The notes beneath the pieces were generated by a model, which saw only the letters and a list, made by a program, of their open reading frames with translations, was not told where the DNA came from and did no database searches. A stretch of DNA of 64,000 nt from positions 78,569 through 142,568 of the forward strand of contig JAIEMK010000050.1 of the NCBI GenBank assembly GCA_019752295.1. Reading direction: 5' to 3'. Below, one piece after another: positions 52,331 through 61,240 of this stretch (positions are counted from its first letter, which is position 1; the number at the start of each line of letters is the position of its first letter). The translations under genes and the position numbers were made by a program. The DNA comes from Chitinophagaceae bacterium (GTDB lineage Bacteria > Bacteroidota > Bacteroidia > Chitinophagales > Chitinophagaceae).

Positions 52331-52414
52331 GAACATGAGCATAACAAAATTTGTTACCCACTGTAGTGTTTATAAGCGAATTATCTGGCCAGAATCAATC
52401 ATAATAAATACAAA
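52331..52414 (+). promoter_or_regulatory. Conserved promoter/leader module, copy 3 (diverged)
   Basis: The same module upstream of the gene at 52415. GAGCATAACAAAATTTGT begins it, TTTG (52350-52353) is followed after 19 bp by TAAGCGAATT (52373-52382), and the block AATCAATCATAATAAATACAAA runs to the ATG. It is about 70% identical to the other copies, with single-base indels and a 1-base loss inside the ACAAA-TTTGT dyad that keeps the two half sites. GCATAAC lies 76 bp from the ATG, compared with 73-74 in the other copies. Confidence 0.65.
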
Positions 52415-52912
52415 ATGAAACAAAAATTAATTATTGCCGCTTTTACTTGTGTTTTAATGATGGCAGCTTTGAGATGGCAGGGTGCAAGTCTTAAAACAAC
52501 GGTCAGCACAAGGGGCATTGTGGATTTGGAAATGGCTACTCAACCCCGACAAGTTTCTGCGCTGATGGATGTATGGGATTTGTCGGTGGTTAAAATGAAT
52601 ATCTGGATCGATTTTTTATTTATTGTTTCTTATGTAGCTTTTTTGGCGCTGGCTGCTGAAGCCGTTTCTGCAAAATGGAAAAACAATGCCATGAAGATGA
52701 TGGGCTTAACACTGGCTCGTATTGCAGTAGTGGCAGGGGTGCTCGACATTGGAGAAAATTTATTGATGTTGCAAACAATAGCCGGTAATTTTACGGTACT
52801 ATCCTTGCAGATGACGCACTACTTTGCTACCATTAAATTTACCTTGGCTGCTATTGTGCTCATTTACTTGTTGGTATCCATTCCCGTTAGTTTAAGAAAT
52901 ACAAAACCATGA
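52415..52912 (+). CDS. Small four-helix membrane protein, unknown
   Basis: A 165-residue protein with four hydrophobic segments: 4-22, 64-85, 94-113 and 137-158. It has a soluble segment after the first (ASLKTTVSTRGIVDLEMATQPRQVSALMDVWDLSVVK). A conserved-looking D-I-G-E-N-L-L-M-L follows helix 3. No family is recognised. Its upstream region is a copy of the conserved promoter module, and its stop overlaps the NUDIX start (ATGA), so the module would also drive NUDIX, rlmB and possibly the HMG-CoA lyase gene. It is presumably an inner-membrane protein connected with membrane state. Confidence 0.65.
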   Translation: MKQKLIIAAFTCVLMMAALRWQGASLKTTVSTRGIVDLEMATQPRQVSALMDVWDLSVVKMNIWIDFLFIVSYVAFLALAAEAVSAKWKNNAMKMMGLTLARIAVVAGVLDIGENLLMLQTIAGNFTVLSLQMTHYFATIKFTLAAIVLIYLLVSIPVSLRNTKP

Positions 52913-53469
52913 ACCCCGAGTTAAATCCCTGGAAAATAATAACTGAAAAAAAAGTCTACGATAATCCCTGGATACAGCTTACCGAATATGATGTAATTAA
53001 TCCGGGAGGAGGTAAGGGCATTTATGGAAAAGTGCATTTTAAAAATACAGCCATCGGTATCATTGTGTTGGATCAAGAAATGAATACTTGGTTAGTGGGG
53101 CAATTCAGATTTCCATTAAATGCATATAGCTGGGAAATACCTGAGGGTGGAGGATTGTTAGAATTAGATCCGATAGATGGTGCTAAGAGAGAGCTGTTGG
53201 AAGAAACAGGATTGACTGCAAAAAACTGGCAACCAATTTTAACGATGCACCTTTCTAATTCGGTGAGCGATGAAATGGCAATCATTTACCTTGCAACAGA
53301 ATTAACACAAGAAACTGCAGAGCCGGAAGAAACAGAAGATTTGCAATTAAAAAAACTTCCTTTCGAAAAAGTGTACGAAATGGTGAACCAAGGGTTGATT
53401 ACTGATTCGATGAGTGTTGCTGCCATTTATAAAATTAAATTGATGATCCTGGAAGGGAAACTTAAATAA
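52909..53469 (+). CDS. NUDIX hydrolase (ADP-ribose pyrophosphatase-like)
   Basis: A 186-residue protein with the Nudix box G-x5-E-x7-R-E-L-x-E-E-x-G-L visible as GGGLLELDPIDGAKRELLEETGL, and the preceding core WEIPEGGGLLE. NUDIX proteins cleave nucleoside diphosphates linked to other groups. The N-terminal beta-rich segment and the length fit the ADP-ribose/ADP-sugar subgroup. The start overlaps the upstream gene by 4 bp. It is followed after 3 bp by rlmB. Confidence 0.88.
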   Translation: MNPELNPWKIITEKKVYDNPWIQLTEYDVINPGGGKGIYGKVHFKNTAIGIIVLDQEMNTWLVGQFRFPLNAYSWEIPEGGGLLELDPIDGAKRELLEETGLTAKNWQPILTMHLSNSVSDEMAIIYLATELTQETAEPEETEDLQLKKLPFEKVYEMVNQGLITDSMSVAAIYKIKLMILEGKLK

Positions 53470-53472
53470 ATA

Positions 53473-54219
53473 ATGATGTCCGCTAAACAAGATAAACTAA
53501 TCATTGGTCGCCAGCCCCTGATTGAAGCAATTAATTCTGGCAAAGCTATCGACAAGATTTTTTTTCAGAAGAATGTAGAAGGCGAAAATATTCATACGAT
53601 ACGCCAACTGGCAAGAGAGAACAATATTCCAATTCAGGTAGTGCCAATAGAGAAACTGAATAGTTTGTCGAGAGCCAATCACCAGGGCGTAATGGCTTTT
53701 GCAGCCCGTATTGTGTACATGGATCTTCAGCAAGTAATCGATCATACAGTGTCGAATGGAGAAATACCTTTGTTGATTATGTTGGATGGAGTAACGGATG
53801 TGAGAAATATTGGTGGTATCGCCAGAACCGCAGTATGTACGGGCGCTCATGCAATCATTATCCCCGACAAAGGCGTTGGTGCGCTGAATGAAGAAGCAAT
53901 GAAAAGCAGTGCAGGCGCATTGGATATGATTCATGTGTGCAGGGTGAATAGCTTATTAAAAGCAGTAGATACCCTACACCTGAATGGTATACAGGTTTAC
54001 ACCAGCGAAATGCGTGCTGAAAAAAATGTGGATGAGCTGGTACTGAACGAGCCTTGTTGCATCATCATGGGCGACGAAGGCAAGGGCGTGCAGCCCTATC
54101 TGGCAAAAGCAGCAGATGCTTTTTTTAAGATTCCGATGGCCGGAAAATTTGATTCATTCAACGTTTCGGTAGCTACAGGTATTATTTTATATGAAGCAAT
54201 GAAACAAAGGATGAAATAA
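53473..54219 (+). CDS. rlmB: 23S rRNA 2'-O-ribose methyltransferase RlmB-like (SpoU/TrmH family)
   Basis: A 248-residue protein with the N-terminal substrate-binding domain (IIGRQPLIEAINSGKAIDKIFFQKN) and the SpoU knot: motif 1 DGVTDVRNIGGIARTAVCTGAHAIIIPD, motif 2 IIMGDEGKGVQPYL and motif 3 FDSFNVSVATGIILYE. RlmB methylates G2251 of 23S rRNA. TrmH-family paralogues with related substrates are common, so the exact target is probable rather than certain. In-frame ATGs at 53473 and 53476. Confidence 0.85.
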   Translation: MMSAKQDKLIIGRQPLIEAINSGKAIDKIFFQKNVEGENIHTIRQLARENNIPIQVVPIEKLNSLSRANHQGVMAFAARIVYMDLQQVIDHTVSNGEIPLLIMLDGVTDVRNIGGIARTAVCTGAHAIIIPDKGVGALNEEAMKSSAGALDMIHVCRVNSLLKAVDTLHLNGIQVYTSEMRAEKNVDELVLNEPCCIIMGDEGKGVQPYLAKAADAFFKIPMAGKFDSFNVSVATGIILYEAMKQRMK

Positions 54220-54243
54220 TAGGCATTTCTAACAATTGATGGC

Positions 54244-55116
54244 GTGAAAAAAAATCAAATCGCATCTGTTAATCTAGTTGAATGTCCCCGCGATGCCATG
54301 CAGGGATGGAAACATTTTATTCCAACCAAACAAAAAATTGCCTACTTGAATGCCTTATTGAAAGTGGGTTTTCATACCATCGACTTTGGAAGTTTTGTTT
54401 CTCATAAAGCCATTCCTCAAATGGCCGATACCAGTGAGGTGTTGAAAGGATTGGAGATTGAAAAGCAGAGAGGTACCAAATTATTAGCTATCGTTGCAAA
54501 CATTCGGGGAGCTGAAGAAGCAATGCAATTTGATCAGATCCAATATCTGGGCTTCCCGTTTTCGATCTCTCCCGAATTTCAACTACGCAATACAAACAGC
54601 ACGATCGAGCAAAGTTTGCAAACAGTATCTTCCATACAATCGCTATGCGTTCAGGCCAATAAAGAATTGGTAGTGTATATGAGCATGGGCTTTGGAAATC
54701 CATATCAGGATGATTATTCAGAAGCCATTCTTTTAAAGTGGACAAAAGCAATATTGAGCCGGGGTATTCGAATTATTTCTTTAGCAGATACGGTAGGGCT
54801 TGCTTCAGCAAATCAGATCAGGCTTGCATTAAATGCATTGATTCCAAATTATAGCAATGCCGTTTTTGGAGTGCATTTGCACGCTAATAAAATTAACTGG
54901 AAAGAAAAGCTGGACGCGGCTTTAGATGAGGGCTGTGTGCGAATCGACGGAGCTTTGAAAGGCATTGGAGGATGCCCAATGGCGCAGGACGAATTGATTG
55001 GGAATATGGATTCTATACTGATGATTCAGTATCTGCGCGAAAAGAAATTAGTAGATTCCATTAACGAAGAAGCACTGCTTCAATCCATCCAAATTGCCAA
55101 CGAAATTTTTCAATAA
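54244..55116 (+). CDS. Hydroxymethylglutaryl-CoA lyase family protein
   Basis: A 290-residue protein with a GTG start. The HMGL-like TIM-barrel is clear: VECPRDAMQGWKHFIPTKQKIAYLNALLKVGFHTIDFGSFV at the N terminus, ISLADTVGLAS, GVHLHANKINW and the lyase signature GGCPMAQDELIGNM with its cysteine near residue 245. HMG-CoA lyase splits HMG-CoA to acetyl-CoA and acetoacetate in leucine degradation. The gene lies 24 bp after rlmB and 3 bp before the GSCFA gene. No other leucine-degradation gene is in the window. Confidence 0.85.
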   Translation: MKKNQIASVNLVECPRDAMQGWKHFIPTKQKIAYLNALLKVGFHTIDFGSFVSHKAIPQMADTSEVLKGLEIEKQRGTKLLAIVANIRGAEEAMQFDQIQYLGFPFSISPEFQLRNTNSTIEQSLQTVSSIQSLCVQANKELVVYMSMGFGNPYQDDYSEAILLKWTKAILSRGIRIISLADTVGLASANQIRLALNALIPNYSNAVFGVHLHANKINWKEKLDAALDEGCVRIDGALKGIGGCPMAQDELIGNMDSILMIQYLREKKLVDSINEEALLQSIQIANEIFQ

Positions 55117-55119
55117 TTT

Positions 55120-56124
55120 ATGAAGTTTCATTTTGAATTCGATATTAAAAAATTAGCAACACCCATACAGCACCGGCACCGTTTGATGTTGATGGGATCC
55201 TGCTTTACAGAAAATATAGGCGAAAAACTCCGCAAGCATAAATTCAATACACTTGAAAATCCGAATGGAATATTATTTAATCCGGTAAGTGTGGCTGAAG
55301 CGCTTACTACTTATATCGACAATCAATCTATTACCGAAAAAAATCTGTTTCAATACAATGAAGCATGGCATAGTTGGAAACACCATAGTCGATTTTCTTG
55401 CCTCAGTGCCGAAGAGAGTGTTCAAAAAATAAACCAATCTATTTTGGAGGCGCATGAATATCTTAAAACTGCCGACTATTTGATGATCACGCTGGGCTCT
55501 GCATGGGTATATATGCTAACCGAAAAAGCTTCAAATGCTAAATTGCATTCAATTGCGGCAAATAATCATAAAGCACCGGGAGATTGGTTTTCAAAAAAAT
55601 TATTGTCGGTCGATGAAATACTTACCGTGTTAGATAATGTATTATACCGGCTTTTTTTGTTAAACCCCAAACTGCAAATCATTTTTACAATCAGTCCCGT
55701 AAGGCATTTGCGTGAAGGAGTAATTGAGAATAATAGGAGTAAAGCGGTATTGATACAGGCCGTACACCATTTAGTAAACAAGTTTAATAAGCTCTACTAT
55801 TTTCCTGCCTACGAGTTGGTGATAGATGATTTACGCGATTATCGATTTTATGCCGAAGACCTGGTGCATCCCAATTATCAGGCTACACAATATGTTTGGG
55901 AAAAGCTAATTGGGGCATGCATGAGCGAAGACACACAAATGCTGATGAAAGAAATTGCCGACATCAATCTGGCTTATCAGCACAAACCCTTTAATCCCGA
56001 TTCCAATATGCACAAAGCATTCCTCAAAAGCTATTTTAATAAAACAAAATTGCTAATCGAGAAATATCCTTTTCTTGATTTGGAGGAGGAATTGGAGTTT
56101 TTTGGAAAGGGAATAGAGAAATAA
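55120..56124 (+). CDS. GSCFA-domain protein
   Basis: A 334-residue protein that opens with the namesake motif, here G-S-C-F-T-E-N-I-G-E-K-L at about residues 27-38, followed by NGILFNPVSVAEAL and LMITLGSAWVYMLTEKASN. A second block PVRHLREGVIENNRSKAVLIQAVHHLV is also typical. GSCFA proteins are thought to be related to SGNH hydrolases, with the Ser of GSCF as a candidate nucleophile and a late D-x-x-H (EDLVHPN). Substrate unknown. It is last in the rlmB-HMGL-GSCFA run. Confidence 0.85.
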   Translation: MKFHFEFDIKKLATPIQHRHRLMLMGSCFTENIGEKLRKHKFNTLENPNGILFNPVSVAEALTTYIDNQSITEKNLFQYNEAWHSWKHHSRFSCLSAEESVQKINQSILEAHEYLKTADYLMITLGSAWVYMLTEKASNAKLHSIAANNHKAPGDWFSKKLLSVDEILTVLDNVLYRLFLLNPKLQIIFTISPVRHLREGVIENNRSKAVLIQAVHHLVNKFNKLYYFPAYELVIDDLRDYRFYAEDLVHPNYQATQYVWEKLIGACMSEDTQMLMKEIADINLAYQHKPFNPDSNMHKAFLKSYFNKTKLLIEKYPFLDLEEELEFFGKGIEK

Positions 56125-56127
56125 GGT

Positions 56128-56736
56128 TTAGTGAATACGATCTCCACGAACAGCCATTTCCTGCATCACTGCAGCTTCAAATTCAAGCCACTCTTTCCAT
56201 CTCTTTCTAACAATTTGTTTGTCGGTATAGTGATCGGCAAGATTGATAAATAAGGTGTAGTGCCCGGCCTCACTCTCCATGAACTTTCTGTAAAAATTTC
56301 TGAGGTATTTGTCTTCAAGTCCTTCGCTCAATCGCTTAAACCTTTCGCAACTCCGGGCTTCAATCAGGGCCATTGTGAGCATCTGATCTAAAAAACGGTC
56401 TTCTAGTCTTCCCCCTTTTCTTTGAAATTCCAGTAATCGGTTTACGTATTCGTCTTTTCGCTGTCGCCCCAATTCTAGTCCTCTTTTCTTTAATTCCTGC
56501 AATACCATCCTGAAATGTCCCCATTCTTCGGTAACAATCGGCGCGAGCGACTCTACCATCAAACTATAATCGGAATACCTTTGAATGTATGAAATGCAGG
56601 TGGTGGCAGCTTTCTGCTCGCAATAAGCGTGATCGGTTAAAACCGCTTCGATAGATATTTCTGCAAGATTCACCCAGCGGGGGTCGGTTGGCAATTGTAA
56701 TCCCAGTATATTTTTTGTATGAATCGAAAGTTCCAT
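56128..56736 (-). CDS. miaE: tRNA-(ms2io6A)-hydroxylase (MiaE-like)
   Basis: A 202-residue diiron protein. Ferritin-like helices carry E-E-W-G-H-F (near 76-81) and E-A-G-H-Y (near 167-171), plus EARSCERFKRL and QKAATTCISYIQ. These fit MiaE, which hydroxylates the isopentenyl group of modified A37 in tRNA using O2. The length matches the shorter Bacteroidota members. It is divergent from the DbpA-like helicase gene, convergent with GSCFA (3-bp gap) and preceded by a TAGATTTG box. Confidence 0.85.
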   Translation of the reverse strand: MELSIHTKNILGLQLPTDPRWVNLAEISIEAVLTDHAYCEQKAATTCISYIQRYSDYSLMVESLAPIVTEEWGHFRMVLQELKKRGLELGRQRKDEYVNRLLEFQRKGGRLEDRFLDQMLTMALIEARSCERFKRLSEGLEDKYLRNFYRKFMESEAGHYTLFINLADHYTDKQIVRKRWKEWLEFEAAVMQEMAVRGDRIH

Positions 56737-56752
56737 GCTAAGAGTTTTGTAT

Positions 56753-56760
56753 CAAATCTA
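56753..56760 (-). promoter_or_regulatory. -7 promoter box TAGATTTG of miaE
   Basis: An exact TAnnTTTG match 16 bp upstream of the miaE ATG in the gap shared with the helicase gene. Confidence 0.45.
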
Positions 56761-56814
56761 ATTTGGTTCTGCAAATATCTGTTAGTTCGTCGATTATACA
56801 ACCCTACACAAATG

Positions 56815-56822
56815 TATCTTTG
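56815..56822 (+). promoter_or_regulatory. -7 promoter box TATCTTTG of the DbpA-like gene
   Basis: An exact TAnnTTTG match that ends 3 bp before the ATG at 56826, predicting a near-leaderless mRNA. It also argues that the upstream in-frame TTG at 56763 is not the start. Confidence 0.5.
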
Positions 56823-56825
56823 CAG

Positions 56826-58151
56826 ATGCAACTGAATGAGACACAAATAGCAGCTTATTTAAAAAACTTATCGATCCCTTCTCTGAATGCCATGCAAAAA
56901 GAAGCGTTTCCCGCTTTCTTAAGGCATCGGGATGTGCTGCTTTTATCACCAACAGGCTCTGGAAAAACCCTAGCATTTTTATTAGCAATTATTGATTTAT
57001 TGGAAGAAGAAAAAAACGGAGTGCAGTGTTTGATTCTAACACCTTCGAGAGAATTGGCTATTCAGATTGAACAGGTATGGAAAAAAATGGCAACCGGATT
57101 TAAGGTAAGTTGCTGTTATGGCGGCCACGATATGCAAACCGAGATCCAGAATTTAGTGGAAGCACCGGCCCTGTTGATAGGTACTCCTGGAAGAATTGCC
57201 GACCATATTAGAAGAGAAACTTTTGCTGCCAATACAATTAAAACGCTGGTGCTGGATGAGTTTGATAAATCTTTGGCCCTTGGCTTTGAAGAAGAAATGC
57301 GTTTTGTGATTGAATCGCTAACCGCGATCACAAAACGCATGCTGGTTTCAGCAACGGCGTCCATTCAGGTTCCTGAATTTGCAGGTGTGAAACAACTTTT
57401 TGTAATCGATCATATTCGCGAGGAAGCATCAGAAGATAACCTGAGCTTGCAATTGGTGATTTCTGAAACGAAAGACAAAGTAGACCGATTGATTCAATTA
57501 CTCAGCTTTATTGGTGCAGAGTCAACCATCATCTTCTGTAATCACAGAGATGCAGTAGAGCGAACGTCTAAATTATTGCAGGAAAAAGGAATTGCCAATG
57601 CCGCTTTTCACGGCGGTTTGGAACAAATGCAGCGAGAGCAAACTCTGATACAATTTAGAAATGGTTCTGTTTTATTTTTAGTAGCAACCGACCTCGCCGC
57701 TAGGGGTTTAGACATCCCCGATATTAAACACATTGTACATTACCATTTGCCATCAACTTACGCAGAGTTCACACACCGAAATGGAAGAACAGCAAGAATG
57801 CATGCTAGCGGAACGGCCTATTTGTTAATGCATGCCGAAGAGCAAATGCCCAATTATATTCAACAAGATTTAGTGCCATTAGAAATTCCGGCGCACCAAA
57901 AGCCTCCGAAAGCGGCAGCATTTACCACCATCTATATTAACGGAGGAAAAAAAGATAAGTTGAATAAAGTGGATATCGTTGGCTTTTTAACCCAGAAAGG
58001 AAAGCTTGCCAAAGACGATATTGGGTTGATTGTGGTAAAAGATTTCAACAGTTTTGTTGCCATCAAAAAAAATAAAGTGAATTCAATGCTGGCCCTCGTA
58101 AGGGAAGAAAAGATCAAGGGTACCAGATACAAAATTGTAATTGCTAAGTAG
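56826..58151 (+). CDS. DEAD-box-type RNA helicase, DbpA-like
   Basis: A 441-residue protein from the ATG at 56826, just after a promoter box. Helicase motifs are complete: Q-motif region IPSLNAMQKEAF, Walker A SPTGSGKT, motif Ib/GG GTPGR, motif II as D-E-F-D rather than D-E-A-D, SAT in MLVSATAS, and the C-terminal motifs ARGLDIP and HRNGRTARM. The C-terminal 75 residues (TTIYINGGKKDKLNKVDIVGFLTQKG ... IKGTRYKIVIA) match the DbpA RNA-binding domain, which in E. coli DbpA directs the helicase to 23S rRNA. It probably assists large-subunit assembly. Confidence 0.85.
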   Translation: MQLNETQIAAYLKNLSIPSLNAMQKEAFPAFLRHRDVLLLSPTGSGKTLAFLLAIIDLLEEEKNGVQCLILTPSRELAIQIEQVWKKMATGFKVSCCYGGHDMQTEIQNLVEAPALLIGTPGRIADHIRRETFAANTIKTLVLDEFDKSLALGFEEEMRFVIESLTAITKRMLVSATASIQVPEFAGVKQLFVIDHIREEASEDNLSLQLVISETKDKVDRLIQLLSFIGAESTIIFCNHRDAVERTSKLLQEKGIANAAFHGGLEQMQREQTLIQFRNGSVLFLVATDLAARGLDIPDIKHIVHYHLPSTYAEFTHRNGRTARMHASGTAYLLMHAEEQMPNYIQQDLVPLEIPAHQKPPKAAAFTTIYINGGKKDKLNKVDIVGFLTQKGKLAKDDIGLIVVKDFNSFVAIKKNKVNSMLALVREEKIKGTRYKIVIAK

Positions 58152-58233
58152 GAACGATCGGCTTGCCTCTGTGAATATAAAGATGTGGCGCTTCATTTGA
58201 AAAATAAGTATTTTTAAAACTCAATTGATTGCT

Positions 58234-60699
58234 ATGAGAATTGTGCCTTTTATTATTTCAACAGTAGCCACGGCAGGCTTGGTGTTTGTGCTAAATACAT
58301 CCTTGCCCCTTGGAAAAACCAAATCGCCAAGGTTAGGATATTTTTTATCGCCACAACAGGGATTTTGGCAGAACGCCGAAGCTACGAATAGCTCCTTCAC
58401 AGAAGAGATTAAGATCAAAGGCATTCGCAATAAAGTAGATGTGTTTATGGATGAACGTTTGGTGCCACATATCTATGCCCAAACCGATTTGGATGCGTAT
58501 TATGTGCAGGGATTTATTCATGCAAAATTCAGGCTATGGCAGATGGAATTTCAGACTTATGTTGCAGGTGGAAGACTCAGCGAAATATTAGGATCGGGGA
58601 AATCGGATATTGATCAATTTTTTAGAAGATTGGGGATGGTTTACGGAGCGGAACAAACCATGCAAAGAATGGAGAAAGACCGTGAAATGCAGGCTACGGT
58701 TGATGCTTACTCGGAAGGGGTAAATGCCTATATCAAATCGCTGAAGCCCGAGCAGATACCCTTTGAATATAAATTATTGGACTACCAGCCCGAAGCCTGG
58801 ACGCCACTGAAGACTTATTTGTTTTTGATGTACATGTCGTACGACCTTACCGGAAGCGGTGCAAAAGCAGATCTTAAAATGACCAATGCAAAAAATTATT
58901 TTGGTTATGATGAATTCAATCAGTTGTTTCCCAACATACACGATTCACTCGATCCAATCATTCCAAAAGGGACCGCATTTTTAAAACCTTCGATTGTACC
59001 TGTGGCACCCAAAGATGTGGATTCACCCTATTTAAATAAATCGCCCAATTCGAGTGAAGTAACTACAGCACTAACGCCGAATAAAAATAACGGCAGTAAT
59101 AACTGGGCTGTTGCAGGATCTAAAACCGTATCGGGTAGACCCATACTTTGTAACGACCCCCACTTGGGATTAAATCTGCCATCGATCTGGTATGAAATGC
59201 AAATCAATACGCCCACGCATAATACTTATGGAGCCAGTTTTCCGGGATCACCTGCCGTAATTATCGGATTTAACGACAGCATTGCCTGGGGGGTAACAAA
59301 TGCAGGAAGAGATGTGCTTGATTATTATGATGTGCAATTTAAAGACACCAGCATGCAAGAATACTGGTATAACGGTGCATGGAAAACGGCTGAGCTCAGA
59401 ACTGAAACCATAAAAGTAAAAGCCGGAACTGATTTGCACGAATATATTGCCATGACAGAATTTGGTCCTGTTATGTACGATCATCATTATAAAAACGATA
59501 GTGCTCACCCAAAATATTTAGCGGTTAGATGGACTGCCAACACTGCAGGTAACGGGTTAAAGACTTTCTATAAATTAAACAGGGCAAAGAATTTTGAGGA
59601 TTATCAAAATGCGATTGCCGAATGGAGTTGTCCCGGGCAAAATTTTGCCTTTGCCTCTAAATCGGGCGATATAGCAATTAGGCAGCAGGGTGCTTTTGTG
59701 GCCAGATGGAACAGACAGGGAGATTTTATAATGCCCGGTTTAGATTCTACTTATAAATGGCAGGGCATGATTCCTGAGAACGAAAATCCGATGATCAAAA
59801 ATCCCGCGAGGGGATGGGTAAGTAGTGCTAACCAAATGGCAACCGATTCCAGCTATCCTTATTATTTAGGAACTGCACGCAGTTTTCCATTGTATCGCGG
59901 AATTATGATCAACAGAAGATTGGCTGCGATGAATGATATTACTGCAATTGATATGCAGTATCTGCAAATGGAAAACTATGATGTGTTTGCAGAAATGGCC
60001 AGGCCGGTAATATTGAAAAATATTGACGAAAATAAATTAACAGTAACCGAAAGAAAATATATTGGTATTCTGCGCGACTGGAATTTTAGAAACGAAATCA
60101 CTGCACAGGGTGCAACGGTATTCAAAGCAATCTGGGATAGTTTGGAACAGGTTGTTTGGAAAGATGATTTTCAGGATGCAAAAAATCCACTACCCTGGCC
60201 CGAATCTTCTACCTTGTTAGAAGGGTTGTTGCGGGGAGGCATTTATCGGTTTGCAGATAATATCAGCACAAAGGATAAGGTTGAAACTATTCAGGATGAT
60301 GTAATGGAAGCTTGTAAAAAAGCTTCGGTGTATTTAGAAAAATTGGAAAAAGAAAGAAAACTTGATTGGGGAACTTTAAAAGATACAAGGGTTGCTCACT
60401 TATTGCAATTACCTGCTTTGAGCAGATTGCACCTGCCAATTGGAGGTGGTAAAGATTGTATCAACGCTACAACAGAAAACCACGGACCAAGCTGGAGAAT
60501 GATTGTTCATTTAACTGATGAAATTGAGGCGTATGGTGTGTACCCCGGCGGACAAAGCGGTAATCCTGGAAGTAAATTCTACGATAATTTTATTGATAGC
60601 TGGGCTGCCGGTAAATATTATAAGTTGTTATTTCTTTCTAAAGATGATATTTCCAAAAATCAAAAAACAAAATGGCATATCACATTCGTTAACGGATAA
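58234..60699 (+). CDS. Penicillin acylase-family Ntn-hydrolase
   Basis: An 821-residue protein from the ATG at 58234, with an N-terminal signal or membrane anchor (about 3-25). It follows penicillin acylase order: an alpha-chain part (FRLWQMEFQTYVAGGRLSEILG), a spacer, and the beta chain beginning at the nucleophile Ser288 in G-S-N-N-W (287-291). The Asn-rich surround (NNGSNNWAVAG) and VIIGFNDSIAWGVTNAGRDVLDYY and WTAN are also diagnostic. The precursor is cleaved before Ser288 to an active heterodimer in known members. Family substrates include penicillins and acyl-homoserine lactones, so quorum quenching is possible but not shown. Confidence 0.92.
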   Translation: MRIVPFIISTVATAGLVFVLNTSLPLGKTKSPRLGYFLSPQQGFWQNAEATNSSFTEEIKIKGIRNKVDVFMDERLVPHIYAQTDLDAYYVQGFIHAKFRLWQMEFQTYVAGGRLSEILGSGKSDIDQFFRRLGMVYGAEQTMQRMEKDREMQATVDAYSEGVNAYIKSLKPEQIPFEYKLLDYQPEAWTPLKTYLFLMYMSYDLTGSGAKADLKMTNAKNYFGYDEFNQLFPNIHDSLDPIIPKGTAFLKPSIVPVAPKDVDSPYLNKSPNSSEVTTALTPNKNNGSNNWAVAGSKTVSGRPILCNDPHLGLNLPSIWYEMQINTPTHNTYGASFPGSPAVIIGFNDSIAWGVTNAGRDVLDYYDVQFKDTSMQEYWYNGAWKTAELRTETIKVKAGTDLHEYIAMTEFGPVMYDHHYKNDSAHPKYLAVRWTANTAGNGLKTFYKLNRAKNFEDYQNAIAEWSCPGQNFAFASKSGDIAIRQQGAFVARWNRQGDFIMPGLDSTYKWQGMIPENENPMIKNPARGWVSSANQMATDSSYPYYLGTARSFPLYRGIMINRRLAAMNDITAIDMQYLQMENYDVFAEMARPVILKNIDENKLTVTERKYIGILRDWNFRNEITAQGATVFKAIWDSLEQVVWKDDFQDAKNPLPWPESSTLLEGLLRGGIYRFADNISTKDKVETIQDDVMEACKKASVYLEKLEKERKLDWGTLKDTRVAHLLQLPALSRLHLPIGGGKDCINATTENHGPSWRMIVHLTDEIEAYGVYPGGQSGNPGSKFYDNFIDSWAAGKYYKLLFLSKDDISKNQKTKWHITFVNG

Positions 60700-60719
60700 A
60701 CTAATCATAAAATTTATAC

Positions 60720-60802
60720 ATGAAATAAGCATAACAAAAATTTGTCACCAACCGAAATGTTTGTTAGCGAATTACATGTAACCAAAATCAATTAATAAAC
60801 AC
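60720..60802 (+). promoter_or_regulatory. Conserved 83-bp promoter/leader module, copy 4
   Basis: The best-preserved single copy. It starts and ends with the direct repeat ATGAAAT (60720-60726 and again at the start codon 60803). TTTG at 60741-60744 and TAGCGAATT at 60765-60773 are 20 bp apart. It shares about 77 of 83 aligned positions with the distal desaturase copy. The 10-bp palindrome TTACATGTAA follows at 60772-60781. Confidence 0.75.
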
Positions 60803-61150
60803 ATGAAATTTAGTAGCGCTTTAATATTAACTGCTTTTCTCGGCTATGCTATTGGTTTGTTTACCAATATGCCCTGGTGGTCTTTTGTAATCAGCTCTTT
60901 TTTAGTGGCATTGGGAGTGCATCAAAAACCGCTAAAAGCTTTTGCGTCGGGGTTTCTGGGACAATTTTTATTGTGGGCAACTTTAGCAAGCATAAAAGAT
61001 ATGGCCAACGATCATTTACTCTCGATTAAAGTTGCAAAAATATTTCCCTTGGGAGGATCTTATTGGGCGCTCATTCTAATTACAGGATTAATTGGAGGAC
61101 TGGTAAGCGGACTCGCCGCAATTGCTGGAAGTACTGCCAGAAAAAAATAA
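60803..61150 (+). CDS. Small membrane protein, unknown
   Basis: A 115-residue protein with three to four hydrophobic segments (about 3-20, 24-40, 50-67, 87-112) joined by short loops, and a C-terminal RKK that probably faces the cytoplasm. It has Gly-rich helices (LIGGLVSGLAAIAG). No domain is recognised and the sequence has no obvious partner. The gene is preceded by a nearly perfect copy of the module that also stands before the acyl-ACP desaturase. This suggests a shared condition for expression. The next gene starts 90 bp later and may be separate. Confidence 0.65.
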   Translation: MKFSSALILTAFLGYAIGLFTNMPWWSFVISSFLVALGVHQKPLKAFASGFLGQFLLWATLASIKDMANDHLLSIKVAKIFPLGGSYWALILITGLIGGLVSGLAAIAGSTARKK

Positions 61151-61240
61151 ACCTTTAAACAATCGTTAAAAGCGCGACGTTGGTACGAGCGATTGCTGAT
61201 AGATAGTGCTATCTACTTAAATTGTTGTTTAAAAGCACCG

